A stretch of DNA of 38,477 nt from NCBI GenBank assembly GCA_021733945.1, contig JAIPJX010000033.1, positions 1 to 38,477 on the forward strand, written 5' to 3'. The position numbers were made by a program, and so were the translations under genes. How positions within the stretch are numbered: the first letter of the stretch is position 1; the number at the start of each line of letters is the position of its first letter. Of this stretch, positions 17,996 through 26,334 are shown in pieces. The notes under the pieces were generated by a model. That model made no database searches and was not told where the DNA came from. It was given only the letters and a program-made list of their open reading frames with translations. Origin of the DNA: Verrucomicrobiota bacterium. GTDB taxonomy: Bacteria; Verrucomicrobiota; Verrucomicrobiia; Limisphaerales; SIBE01.

Positions 17996-19537
17996 ATGAG
18001 TATCGCGAAACCGCTGAACCAGGAGTTGGAGGTATTCCTCCGTGCGCGGTTTGTTTTTATGGTTCTCGTGACCACCGAGGAGGAACGGGCCCTGCAGATC
18101 ATCCGGGAGGTTTGCATGCGCATTCAGTGCCCGTGCGTTACCTGGGATGTGTCCGATGGGTTCCAGCATCTGTTCGAAACGAAGGGCAGCCTGCCAACCG
18201 CGCGCGACGCCAAGAGTGCCCTCGAACAAATCGACAAGGCGCAGGGGGAAGCTCTCTATGTGTTGAAGGATTTTCACGAGTGCTGGAAGAATTTCGAGGT
18301 CAAACGAAAACTGCGCAGCGTGACCCAGCGCATGCGGTCCACAAAAAAGGCGGTTCTCGTGATCAGCTCGAACGGAACCGTTCCGGATGAACTGCGGGAC
18401 GAGGCCGTGATCGTCGAGTTGCGTCTGCCCGATGCGAACGAACTGGCGGTGGTGCTGGCCGGGTTGACCGAGTCTCCCGGGGTCCGGGTGAACCTCACCC
18501 CGCTGGGACGGGAGAAACTGCTGCAGGCAGCGCTTGGCTTGAGCGCATCCCAGGCCCAACGGGTATTGGCCAAAGCGATTGTCTCCGAAGGAGTGCTCGA
18601 TGACCGAAGCATCGAACTGGTGGCGCTGGAGAAAAAACAGATCATCCGGGAGAGCAAGGCACTGGAGTTTTATACCGTAACCGAAAGTCCGGATGATGTG
18701 GGAGGGCTTGAGATTTTAAAGGAATGGCTGCAGTTGCGGGAACGGGCCTTCACGCGCGAAGCCCGGGACTACGGACTTCCGTCCCCCAAGGGCATCGCTC
18801 TGATAGGCATTCCCGGCACGGGCAAAAGCCTCACGGCAAAGATGATTGGCGGCCTCTGGCGCCTGCCCCTGCTGCGTCTGGATGTGGGGGCCCTGTTCGG
18901 TGGTTTGGTAGGGGAGTCCGAGGAGAATACCCGCCGCGCCCTGAGACTCGCCGAGACGGTGGCCCCGTGCATCGTCTGGATTGATGAAATTGAAAAGGCG
19001 CTCGCACAGGGGGGGCTCGACGGAGGCACGAGCATGCGGGTGTTCGGCAGCATCCTCACCTGGATGGCGGAGAAGACGGCTCCCTGTTTTGTGGTGGCGA
19101 CGGCGAACGATATTTCAAGGCTCCCGCCCGAGTTGCTGAGAAAAGGAAGATTCGACGAGATTTTTTTCCTCGATCTGCCCACGGAAGCCGAGCGCCGTGA
19201 AATCCTTCGGGTGCATCTGGCAAAAAGAAAACGGGTGCCGCTCGATTTCGATCTGGACCGGCTGGCGCGGGATTCGGAGGGGTATGTGGGCGCGGAATTG
19301 GAGCAGGCCGTTGTGGACGCCATGTACATCGGATTTAATGACCAACGCCGGGAGTTCACGACCCTGGACGTGGCCGAAGCCATTCGGCGTCAGGTGCCCT
19401 TGTCGGTTTCCCAGCGGGAAACCGTGACGGCCCTGCGCAACTGGCTGCAGGAAGGGCGGGCCCAGAGGGCCTCGCGCCTGCCAATCGCCCCGTGGGAGAA
19501 GCATCCGCCGGGAGGGGCTTCGACGAAGGATCGATGA
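17996..19537 (+). CDS. Ycf46-like AAA+ ATPase
   Basis: A 513-residue protein resembling Ycf46, a conserved cyanobacterial and plastid AAA+ ATPase of unclear function. The N-terminal about 230 residues form a degenerate P-loop-like domain (RFVFMVLVTTEEERAL, VLVISSNGTVPDEL). The AAA+ core has GIPGTGKS (Walker A, 271-278), CIVWIDEIEKA (Walker B, 325-), sensor residue Asn371 in VVATANDIS and the arginine finger in RKGRFD (382-387). The likely product is a hexameric remodeller in the cytoplasm. Its ATG follows the radical-SAM stop with no gap and a GGAG-like sequence 9 bases upstream. It sits between the radical-SAM gene and the HEAT-WD40 pair, which suggests these could be substrates or docking partners. 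Confidence 0.88.
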   Translation: MSIAKPLNQELEVFLRARFVFMVLVTTEEERALQIIREVCMRIQCPCVTWDVSDGFQHLFETKGSLPTARDAKSALEQIDKAQGEALYVLKDFHECWKNFEVKRKLRSVTQRMRSTKKAVLVISSNGTVPDELRDEAVIVELRLPDANELAVVLAGLTESPGVRVNLTPLGREKLLQAALGLSASQAQRVLAKAIVSEGVLDDRSIELVALEKKQIIRESKALEFYTVTESPDDVGGLEILKEWLQLRERAFTREARDYGLPSPKGIALIGIPGTGKSLTAKMIGGLWRLPLLRLDVGALFGGLVGESEENTRRALRLAETVAPCIVWIDEIEKALAQGGLDGGTSMRVFGSILTWMAEKTAPCFVVATANDISRLPPELLRKGRFDEIFFLDLPTEAERREILRVHLAKRKRVPLDFDLDRLARDSEGYVGAELEQAVVDAMYIGFNDQRREFTTLDVAEAIRRQVPLSVSQRETVTALRNWLQEGRAQRASRLPIAPWEKHPPGGASTKDR

Positions 19538-19591
19538 GAACAATCCACGCGGACGGAGCGTCCCTGGATTGGACGGATTCAGAGCGGAATC

Positions 19592-21670
19592 ATGGATTCA
19601 CGGAGGCTTGAACAATGCGGTCGGTGGCTTGCGGATCCGCGCCCATGGCTCGGGCGTGTCCTGGCTTCGATCGCAATTTCCAAACTTCGTAACAACAGGT
19701 CTCCCGATACCGCCCGACTGCTGGCGGATGTCTATTCGAAACACGCGGATCCCGGGGTCCGGAAGCAGGCGTATGCGGCGTTGTGCCGGTTTCAGGAACC
19801 AAGGGCCATCGACGCGGTGTGCGAGGTGTGGCTCGGCAACCGGCGGGACCGTCTGGCGGAGCTGCTCAAGCGCCGCGGATGGGTGGCGACTGCCCCGCCG
19901 GATCTTCGGACGCTGACCGCGCTCAAGAGCAAACGATTCAACCCGGGCCTGCTGAACGAGAACGGTGTGATCGCAGCGTTGACGCGCGCGGCCTTTGATG
20001 GGGACTCCGAAGTGTCGACGGGTGCCGTGGCGGCGCTGGCCGGGCTTGTTGATCCCGCGCAAATCGAAGAGTTTTGTGACCGATTGATCCGTATCGATCC
20101 AGGGCCGCTGCACAAGCTGGCTCGTGAGCGCGGGTTCAAACCCAGGGCACCGGGGCGCCGGGCTCTGTATTTGTTCCTCACAGGCGATCGCACCGGGTAT
20201 GAAGCCCTGGACCATGATCGATCGCTGCTGCGCGCGTGTTACGAGGCCGCCGACACCGGCCTGCGCAATCGGATCTCGACCCAAATTCGCAACACGGGCC
20301 GGGCGGATTTGATGCCGGTCCTGCACGGCAACCGGCAGAAGCGGGATCTGGCCGGCCTGCTGCCGCGCGAATGGGAAACCGTTGTCTCCGTGCTGCGCGG
20401 GAACAAACGCTATCAGGAGCTCTGGGGCCTGGCGTTCGAGGTGCCTCCGGAATGGGCGGCGGAGATCCTCCTGACGCTGCAGCAGGCGAAATTCCGGCCG
20501 GTTTCTCCATCGGACGCGGCCGTGTTTGATCGATTGCTTAAACTCTGCCCTGTCGAGGGTCTTCGATCCCGCCTGTATTTACCCAGCCCGGTGTGCCGAA
20601 ACGTCCTGAACACCGGCGATCACGCGGTGCGTTCGTTGGCGTTGTCTCCGGATGGAAGAACCCTCGTTTCCGTGAGCAGCGACACCACCGCCCTGCTTTG
20701 GGAGTTGAGCGGGGAGGTCGCGTGTTCCCAGATCAGCTCGCGAATCGGTCTGGCATTGGCTGCGGCATTTTCTCCGGACGGACGGTTTCTGGCGGTCGCT
20801 GGCACGGACAACGTTGCCCGGATCTGGGATTTGAACACCTGGAGAATGAGCGGGCTTTTCCGCGGGCACACCGATCGGATCAGCAGTCTCTGTTTCGCAA
20901 ACGATGGCACGACCCTTGGCACTTCGAGCTACGATGGCACGGCGCGTTTGTGGAATCTGGAGAATGGGGAATGCCGGCGGGTTCTTGAGGGGCATGAACA
21001 ATCCGTTCTTTCGCTGGCCTTCGCGCCCGATGGCGGACGGGTTGCCACCGGAAGTCATGACGAAACCGTGCGGGTTTGGAGCATGTCGGGAGGGGGCTGC
21101 CGGTCCTTTTCGAACGGGAGCTTCGGATCGGTTTGTTCGTTGGCGTTCTCGGACAATGGCCGGACTCTGGCGTCCGGGAGTTCCGAAGGGACGGTGCAGA
21201 TGTGGGACCTGGGCGGCGGCGGAAGCCGGGCTGTGATGGCCGCTCACCGGGGTTCGGTCATGGCGCTCGCTTTTTCTCCGAATGGTCTCCGGCTCGCCTC
21301 CTGCAGTCTGGACAACACGGTGGCCATCTGGGACACGCATTCGTGTCGGTTCCGCAGTCGCTTGAATGGCCACACGGACGAGGTTCACGCGCTTGCGTTT
21401 TCGCCGGACGGCAAGTCTGTTGTGACAGGGGGGCGGGACCATTCGATTCGAATCTGGGAAATTGCCGAATCCAAGGCGCTGATTAACATGAATCATGACG
21501 ATCTGGAACGTATTGAGTTGCGGGCCGCAGCCGCTTCCGATGCGATGGAGGCCCGGCCGTGGCATTTCGCGGCGGCCCTGTTGCGGCACAGGTTTCGGTA
21601 TGACATAGAATTGAGCGAACTCGCTGAACGTGTATTCGGAGAGTTCGAGATTGAAATCGAACCCGTGTGA
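19592..21670 (+). CDS. HEAT-repeat/WD40 protein with RYDIEL...GEFEIEIE tail
   Basis: A 692-residue cytoplasmic scaffold. Residues 1-340 are HEAT-like alpha solenoid (for example ADPGVRKQAYAALCRFQEP). Residues 343-625 hold seven WD40 repeats (VRSLALSPDGRTLVS ... LLWEL through SIRIWEI), enough for one complete propeller. A helical linker leads to an unusual tail at 664-690, LRHRFRYDIEL then GEFEIEIE. The tail recurs at the same spacing in the next protein. The two are paralogues: the residue 180-320 stretch (ALYLFLTGDRTGYEALDHD) aligns with ALFLFLTEQWDRYLELDFD in the neighbour. It begins 54 bases after the AAA+ gene. Probably a target-sensing or assembly scaffold of the cluster, by inference. 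Confidence 0.9.
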   Translation: MDSRRLEQCGRWLADPRPWLGRVLASIAISKLRNNRSPDTARLLADVYSKHADPGVRKQAYAALCRFQEPRAIDAVCEVWLGNRRDRLAELLKRRGWVATAPPDLRTLTALKSKRFNPGLLNENGVIAALTRAAFDGDSEVSTGAVAALAGLVDPAQIEEFCDRLIRIDPGPLHKLARERGFKPRAPGRRALYLFLTGDRTGYEALDHDRSLLRACYEAADTGLRNRISTQIRNTGRADLMPVLHGNRQKRDLAGLLPREWETVVSVLRGNKRYQELWGLAFEVPPEWAAEILLTLQQAKFRPVSPSDAAVFDRLLKLCPVEGLRSRLYLPSPVCRNVLNTGDHAVRSLALSPDGRTLVSVSSDTTALLWELSGEVACSQISSRIGLALAAAFSPDGRFLAVAGTDNVARIWDLNTWRMSGLFRGHTDRISSLCFANDGTTLGTSSYDGTARLWNLENGECRRVLEGHEQSVLSLAFAPDGGRVATGSHDETVRVWSMSGGGCRSFSNGSFGSVCSLAFSDNGRTLASGSSEGTVQMWDLGGGGSRAVMAAHRGSVMALAFSPNGLRLASCSLDNTVAIWDTHSCRFRSRLNGHTDEVHALAFSPDGKSVVTGGRDHSIRIWEIAESKALINMNHDDLERIELRAAAASDAMEARPWHFAAALLRHRFRYDIELSELAERVFGEFEIEIEPV

Positions 21671-24159
21671 TGATCCTGGAACCAGGCCCCCGATCCAACC
21701 GATGGCTGCGCGTCCGGGTGCCGGTCTTCGGCACCTGGATCCGCGGCCTCGCTGCGATCGGCCTCGGGCTGAGCCGATCGGCCGGGGGGCGTCGGATCTT
21801 GGCTGAGGAAGTCGCCCAGGACCCCGGCGCATCGCTCCGCAGCCTGATCCTGCGAATTCTCCGTCAGGTGCGGGATCCGGAGTCGGTCGCCCAGATCTGT
21901 GGGGTCTGGGCGCAGACGCGGCATCCGGACCTGGAGGGTCTGGTTGTCAACCTGGGTTGGGTTCCGGCCGGGCCAACCTCAGTTCGGGTATTGGCCGCCC
22001 TCAAGACGGGCGCGCTGGAGGTTCCCCTCGCGGAGGGGCCTTTGGCCATAACCACCCTCCTGGAGGCGTGCCGGGATCTGGATCCTGAAATCTCGCGGAA
22101 TGCCCGAACCTGCCTCGGACTGGCAACCGATCCCGAGTCGATCAATCTCCTGTGTTCCCGATGGGTTGAGGATCGTGATGAGGAGTGCCTCAGGGTGATT
22201 CTTGAGAACAAACTTCAACCGACCCAACCTCCCCGGGTCCGGGTGATGACCCTGCTGAAACTGGGGCTCCTGGATCCTTTAGAATCCGGAGGACGCGAGT
22301 TTGTGATGCCGCTTGCTGATGCGACCCGGGATCGGGATGATACGATTCGGCGGCGGGCCAGACAGGTTCTTGAGCAGCTCAGCTCCCAGTCGGCTCGCGA
22401 GGCGCTCTGCGAGTTGGTTGTGAATTCGGGGCTCCCGGTCTGTCGGGAGATTGCGGTGCGCTCAGGATACCTGCCTCGCGAGATCGGCCAGCGCGCGTTG
22501 TTCCTTTTCCTGACTGAACAATGGGACCGATACCTCGAACTGGACTTCGATCAGGGACTTCTGGGCAGCCAGTTTGAAAACGGCAGCGCCAGGATTCGGA
22601 GCCGAATCGCCGAGACGGCGCGCCAGGCCGGACGCACCGAATGGATTACGGTGATTCAGGGAGGCCGCCAGAACCGTCAACTCCATGAGCTCACGGACGA
22701 GGAGTGGGATGCGGCACTGACCGTGATGCAGGCTGCGGGGCGATGGAAGGCGATGTGGCAACTCGCCCAGGGGGCACCGGCCGATTGGGGGAATCGCCTT
22801 TTGAAGAAATTATCCGAAGCCCCCTGGAGTCCGACGGAAAGCGCCGAGGCCGACGCCTTCCGACATCTGGTTTCCCTGGCGGCAGACTGCCGGAACGATC
22901 CGCCGTTTTCAGGAAGGTTGATTCGGTCCGGTGAACGAATGGGCGTGCATGCAGGCAAGGTGACGTGCCTGCAGTGGACCCACAACGGACGCCGGGTCGT
23001 TAGTGGGAGTGAGGATGGTTCGGTGGGGGTTTGGAGCCCGGTGGTGAATGGACGAGGCCGACGAATGGAGGGGCATTGTGACTGGGTGCTATGCGCCGCC
23101 GTGTGTCAGGGAGATGTGCGCCTGGCCACGGGAAGTGCCGACGGATCGATTCGATTCTGGGGTTTGGAATCCGGGGAACTCAAGGGCGTGAGCCGGGGGC
23201 ACGAGGGTCCTGTCCGATGCATTGCTTTTGCGGGGGATTCGGGGATTTTGGTGAGTGGTGGAGGCGATCGGTTGGTGAAATTGTGGCGGTTCGGCGCGGG
23301 CACTGCGCTTCGTACCCTGGAAGGGCATTCCGATGAAGTCTCTTGTCTGGCTCTGAGCCCCGATGGCCGGGTGCTGGCGACCGGGAGTTACGACAATGAC
23401 ATCCGATTGTGGAGCATGCCCGGCGGGGATCCGATCAGGACACTCCGTGGGCATCGTGCCATGGTCAACTGCCTGGCCTTTGATCCGACCGGAGCGATTC
23501 TGATCAGCGGAAGCAAGGATCGGCTTGTCATTCTCTGGGATGTTCCACGAGGGGCACTGCTCCGCAGGCTGAAGGGCCATCGGGATGACATATCCTGCCT
23601 GGCGGTGAGTCCGGACGGGCAGACGCTCGCCAGCGGGAGTTGGGACTACACCCTTCGCCTCTGGAATCTCACGAACGGAGAACTGCGCGACACGCTGGGG
23701 CGAAGTGAAACCAACGACGGCCATTCGGGCTGGATCACCTGCCTGGCCTACAGCACCGATGGGGCACTGCTGGCCAGCGGCAGCAGTGATCATAGCATCC
23801 GGCTGTGGAGTTCACCCGGAGGAGCCCCCCTCCGGATTCTTGAAGGGCATCAGGATCGTGTTTCCTGTATTCAGTTCAGTGCGGACGGACGGTCGTTGGT
23901 CAGCGGAGGGTGGGATAAACAGGTGCTGATTTGGAAGTCGGAACTTGCCCGACTGCGGCAGATACCCATTGCCCGGACCACTCTGGAGGATTTGGACTGG
24001 GTCGAGAAGGTCCTGTCGAACTCGCATCTGAGCGCAACCGAACGGGCCTGGCTTGAGTTCCTGGAGGCGCTGATGCGGTGGCGACGCCGGTACGACATCC
24101 AACTCGGCGACGCCTCTCCCATCACGGTTGGAGAATTCGACATTGAGATTGGCGATTGA
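21670..24159 (+). CDS. HEAT-repeat/WD40 protein 2 with RYDIQL...GEFDIEIG tail
   Basis: An 829-residue paralogue of the previous gene: HEAT-like repeats to about 420, then eight WD40 blades (430-757), and a helical linker into a tail RRRYDIQL, eight residues, GEFDIEIGD. Every blade carries a Cys at the same strand position (TCLQ, LCAA, RCIA, SCLA, NCLA, SCLA, TCLA, SCIQ), which the paralogue lacks. The ATG at 21670 overlaps the previous stop as TGATG; a GTG one codon earlier (21667) is equally possible. Overlap and paralogy show a tandem duplication kept as a co-translated pair. It is probably cytoplasmic, as no signal is seen. Confidence 0.9.
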   Translation: MILEPGPRSNRWLRVRVPVFGTWIRGLAAIGLGLSRSAGGRRILAEEVAQDPGASLRSLILRILRQVRDPESVAQICGVWAQTRHPDLEGLVVNLGWVPAGPTSVRVLAALKTGALEVPLAEGPLAITTLLEACRDLDPEISRNARTCLGLATDPESINLLCSRWVEDRDEECLRVILENKLQPTQPPRVRVMTLLKLGLLDPLESGGREFVMPLADATRDRDDTIRRRARQVLEQLSSQSAREALCELVVNSGLPVCREIAVRSGYLPREIGQRALFLFLTEQWDRYLELDFDQGLLGSQFENGSARIRSRIAETARQAGRTEWITVIQGGRQNRQLHELTDEEWDAALTVMQAAGRWKAMWQLAQGAPADWGNRLLKKLSEAPWSPTESAEADAFRHLVSLAADCRNDPPFSGRLIRSGERMGVHAGKVTCLQWTHNGRRVVSGSEDGSVGVWSPVVNGRGRRMEGHCDWVLCAAVCQGDVRLATGSADGSIRFWGLESGELKGVSRGHEGPVRCIAFAGDSGILVSGGGDRLVKLWRFGAGTALRTLEGHSDEVSCLALSPDGRVLATGSYDNDIRLWSMPGGDPIRTLRGHRAMVNCLAFDPTGAILISGSKDRLVILWDVPRGALLRRLKGHRDDISCLAVSPDGQTLASGSWDYTLRLWNLTNGELRDTLGRSETNDGHSGWITCLAYSTDGALLASGSSDHSIRLWSSPGGAPLRILEGHQDRVSCIQFSADGRSLVSGGWDKQVLIWKSELARLRQIPIARTTLEDLDWVEKVLSNSHLSATERAWLEFLEALMRWRRRYDIQLGDASPITVGEFDIEIGD

Positions 24160-24192
24160 ACCCATTCGGACAGGAAGGGTATCTTCGGGTCG

Positions 24193-24342
24193 ATGGAAAT
24201 CAAAAATGAGGAACCCAGCGCACCGTCGATCGTTCAACGGATGCCCCGGGTCGTTCGGAGTGCCGGGTCATCCTGCCACTGTCCGGACGGCAGGCGGGTG
24301 CTCGCAGGGGGCGACAGGGAACATCTTCCACACACGCGATGA
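24193..24342 (+). CDS. Possible 49-residue small protein before Hsp70
   Basis: A small frame fills most of the 180-base gap between the second WD40 gene and the Hsp70 gene. It begins MEIKNEEPSAPSIVQRMP, contains SSCHCPDGRR and ends LPHTR. Its TGA overlaps the Hsp70 ATG as ATGA, a classic translational-coupling overlap. No ribosome-binding site is close to the ATG (AGGAAGGG is about 13 bases away). No family is recognised. It may be real or chance. Confidence 0.35.
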   Translation: MEIKNEEPSAPSIVQRMPRVVRSAGSSCHCPDGRRVLAGGDREHLPHTR

Positions 24343-25961
24343 CCGGAAGATTGGGCATCGATTTTGGCGCTTCCAATACCGTGGTGGCCGTTTGGAATGA
24401 ATCCACCCGGGAGGGGGTCCCCTTGCATATCCCGGATTTTGGGAAGCTGTATGTTCCATCCGGTCCGGTCGCAACGGGCGATGCGGCATCGGCGGCGGGA
24501 ATTTCTGTCATCCCGTCCCTGATTCATTATTCGGCGGACGGAAAACGGTGGATCGGTGCGCAGGTGATTGAGAAGGGGTTCGCCGGATCGGCTGAAACCT
24601 TCGCGCTGATGAAGCGGTACATTGCAAATCGCAGTCCTGTTTCCCGAAGACTGCGGGGACGATCGATCTCGCATTTCGAAGCCGGTCGGGATTTCCTGAG
24701 TGCCGTCTTGTTGTTCGCGTGCCAGGAGGGCGGTGGCTCCGGGGAGGAAGTGGCGCTGACGGTGCCCGTGGAAGCCTTTGAACATTATTCGGAATGGCTG
24801 AGCCGCGTCGCGGAAGGCGCCGGACTCCCGCGGTTTCGTCTGATTGATGAGCCGTCTGCCGCCGCCCTCGGGTATGGAGTTCATGTGCAACCCGGGCACG
24901 TCTATCTGGTCTTCGATTTCGGCGGCGGGACCCTGGACGTTTCGATCGTTTTGATCGAGGAGGAGGACGCATCCGGATCGGGAAGACGCTGCCGGGTGCT
25001 CGGCAAGGCCGGTCGCGAACTGGGTGGAAGCAGCATTGATGGATGGATCCTTCAGCACGTGTTGGAAAAGAACGGACGAAGCGATGCGGACGAAGAAATT
25101 CGTCCGGTGAGCGGGATGTTGCTCGAAATGTGTCGTGCGGCCAAGGAAACACTTTCCAGCGAGGTCAAAGCCGAGGTGAAGCTGAGCATTCCGGGAGAAA
25201 AAACCGGGCTTCAGGCAGAGCTGACACGAGCTGGTTTTGAGGATCTTCTCGATCGGCACGAAGCCTTTGTGCAGATTGATCAGACCATACGCCGGGCACT
25301 CAACGGAGCGCGGGATCGAGGGTATTCGGAGGAACACATTGCGGCGGTATTGATGGTGGGGGGCGGCAGTCTCATTCCCTGCATCCAAAAAACCGTGGGC
25401 CGGATTTTCGGAAAGGACCTGGTGCGCATGGATCGTCCGATCGATGCGGTGGCGCGGGGGGCGGCGGCGTTGATGGGGGGAGTTGATTTTTATGATCACA
25501 TCCAGCACGACTACGCCATACGCTGGGTCAATCCGGCGCTGGGTGACTACGATTTCAAGGTGATCGTCAGCCGGGGGACGCCCTACCCGAGTGCGGAAGC
25601 CGTGGCGCGGTTGACCGTCAAGGGATCCTATCCCGGGCAGACGGAGCTGGGACTGGCGATCTTCGAGTTGGGAGGCAGGACAGGGAATGCCAGCAACCAG
25701 GCCATGGAACTGGTGTTCGATCCCGCCGGGGCGGCGCGGCTGGTGCAGGTGCCTTCGCATGAACAGGAACGACGGCATCGGTTCTGGATCAACGAGGAGA
25801 GTCCGACGTTCCTGAAGGCGGATCCGCCGACGGAGCAGGGTTCACCGTGTTTCGCCGTTGAATTTGGCATCGACGCGAACAAGCACCTCGTGATCACCGC
25901 CCGGGATCTGCGAACAGGGCGTGTGACCCACCGGGACTTCCCGTTGGTGAAACTGACGTGA
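24339..25961 (+). CDS. Divergent Hsp70-like chaperone without lid
   Basis: A 540-residue Hsp70/DnaK-like protein; usual DnaK is about 640. The ATPase domain is intact: GIDFGASNTVVAVW (phosphate loop 1), a DEPSAAALGYG segment, FDFGGGTLDVSIV (phosphate 2), GGSSIDGWI, and VLMVGGGSLIP (adenosine loop). After the ATPase part the usual LLLDV-type linker is not seen; HDYAIRWVNP stands in its place. A beta-sandwich region follows, and the protein ends with no helical lid. Such truncated Hsp70s usually bind dedicated partners rather than acting as general chaperones. It closes the cluster, and the likely partners are the HEAT-WD40 proteins. No DnaJ or GrpE gene is nearby. Confidence 0.9.
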   Translation: MTGRLGIDFGASNTVVAVWNESTREGVPLHIPDFGKLYVPSGPVATGDAASAAGISVIPSLIHYSADGKRWIGAQVIEKGFAGSAETFALMKRYIANRSPVSRRLRGRSISHFEAGRDFLSAVLLFACQEGGGSGEEVALTVPVEAFEHYSEWLSRVAEGAGLPRFRLIDEPSAAALGYGVHVQPGHVYLVFDFGGGTLDVSIVLIEEEDASGSGRRCRVLGKAGRELGGSSIDGWILQHVLEKNGRSDADEEIRPVSGMLLEMCRAAKETLSSEVKAEVKLSIPGEKTGLQAELTRAGFEDLLDRHEAFVQIDQTIRRALNGARDRGYSEEHIAAVLMVGGGSLIPCIQKTVGRIFGKDLVRMDRPIDAVARGAAALMGGVDFYDHIQHDYAIRWVNPALGDYDFKVIVSRGTPYPSAEAVARLTVKGSYPGQTELGLAIFELGGRTGNASNQAMELVFDPAGAARLVQVPSHEQERRHRFWINEESPTFLKADPPTEQGSPCFAVEFGIDANKHLVITARDLRTGRVTHRDFPLVKLT

Positions 25962-25963
25962 GC

Positions 25964-26093
25964 AGCGTGTCTGAAGATTTTGATTCCATAGCAGCCGCCG
26001 AGGTGACGAGTCTCCAAATGCTCCGGAAAACGGCCGGTGTCGCAGTTGAAGAAGTGAGCCTTCTCACGTCGGCTCCTACTTTTTAGACACGCT
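25964..26093. repeat. ~130 bp element with terminal inverted repeats
   Basis: AGCGTGTCT (25964-25972) is repeated in inverse as AGACACGCT (26085-26093), with partial similarity inward (TCTGAAGATTTT versus TCTAAAAAGTAG on the reverse). Within lies a GTGAG/CTCAC hairpin near 26054-26067 with a T run before the right end. It begins 3 bases after the Hsp70 stop. It looks like a dispersed MITE-like or REP-like element and might also end transcription. No protein is encoded. Confidence 0.6.
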
Positions 26094-26095
26094 TT

Positions 26096-26334
26096 GAGGC
26101 TTTGGTTTGTGGGGCCAGTTGGGTCGGAGCGGAAGATTGGCCCCGGGAGGGGCACTGGAAATTAGCCGGGGGTAAATGAGCCTGCGAATGCAACCCCGGG
26201 TCAGGGAGCCCGATTTCCCAACGCCTGGAAGGGCGACGGAACAGAGCGAACCAGGGAGGATTCCCCAAAAGAGCAGTTTCCTACATCCGAAATGCAGTTG
26301 CTGTTGGGGGCGCTTTTTGGTTTGCTGACTGCCA
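26096..26334. other. Spacer upstream of PQQ gene with hairpin
   Basis: There is no supported gene in this 240-base spacer. CCGGGG (26166-26171) and CCCCGG (26194-26199) can pair around a 22-base loop. AACGCCTGGAAGGGCG near 26220 is a smaller imperfect palindrome. The spacer must hold the promoter of the large PQQ gene; none could be identified with confidence. Confidence 0.4.

Noticed and set aside
20579-21832. A 417-codon minus-strand frame opposite the first WD40 gene
   Set aside because: The frame is antisense to seven regular WD40 repeats and shows only periodic echoes of them.
24234-25778. A 514-codon minus-strand frame opposite the Hsp70 gene
   Set aside because: The plus-strand frame has all Hsp70 ATPase motifs; the reverse frame has none and is a mirror of the GC-rich codons.
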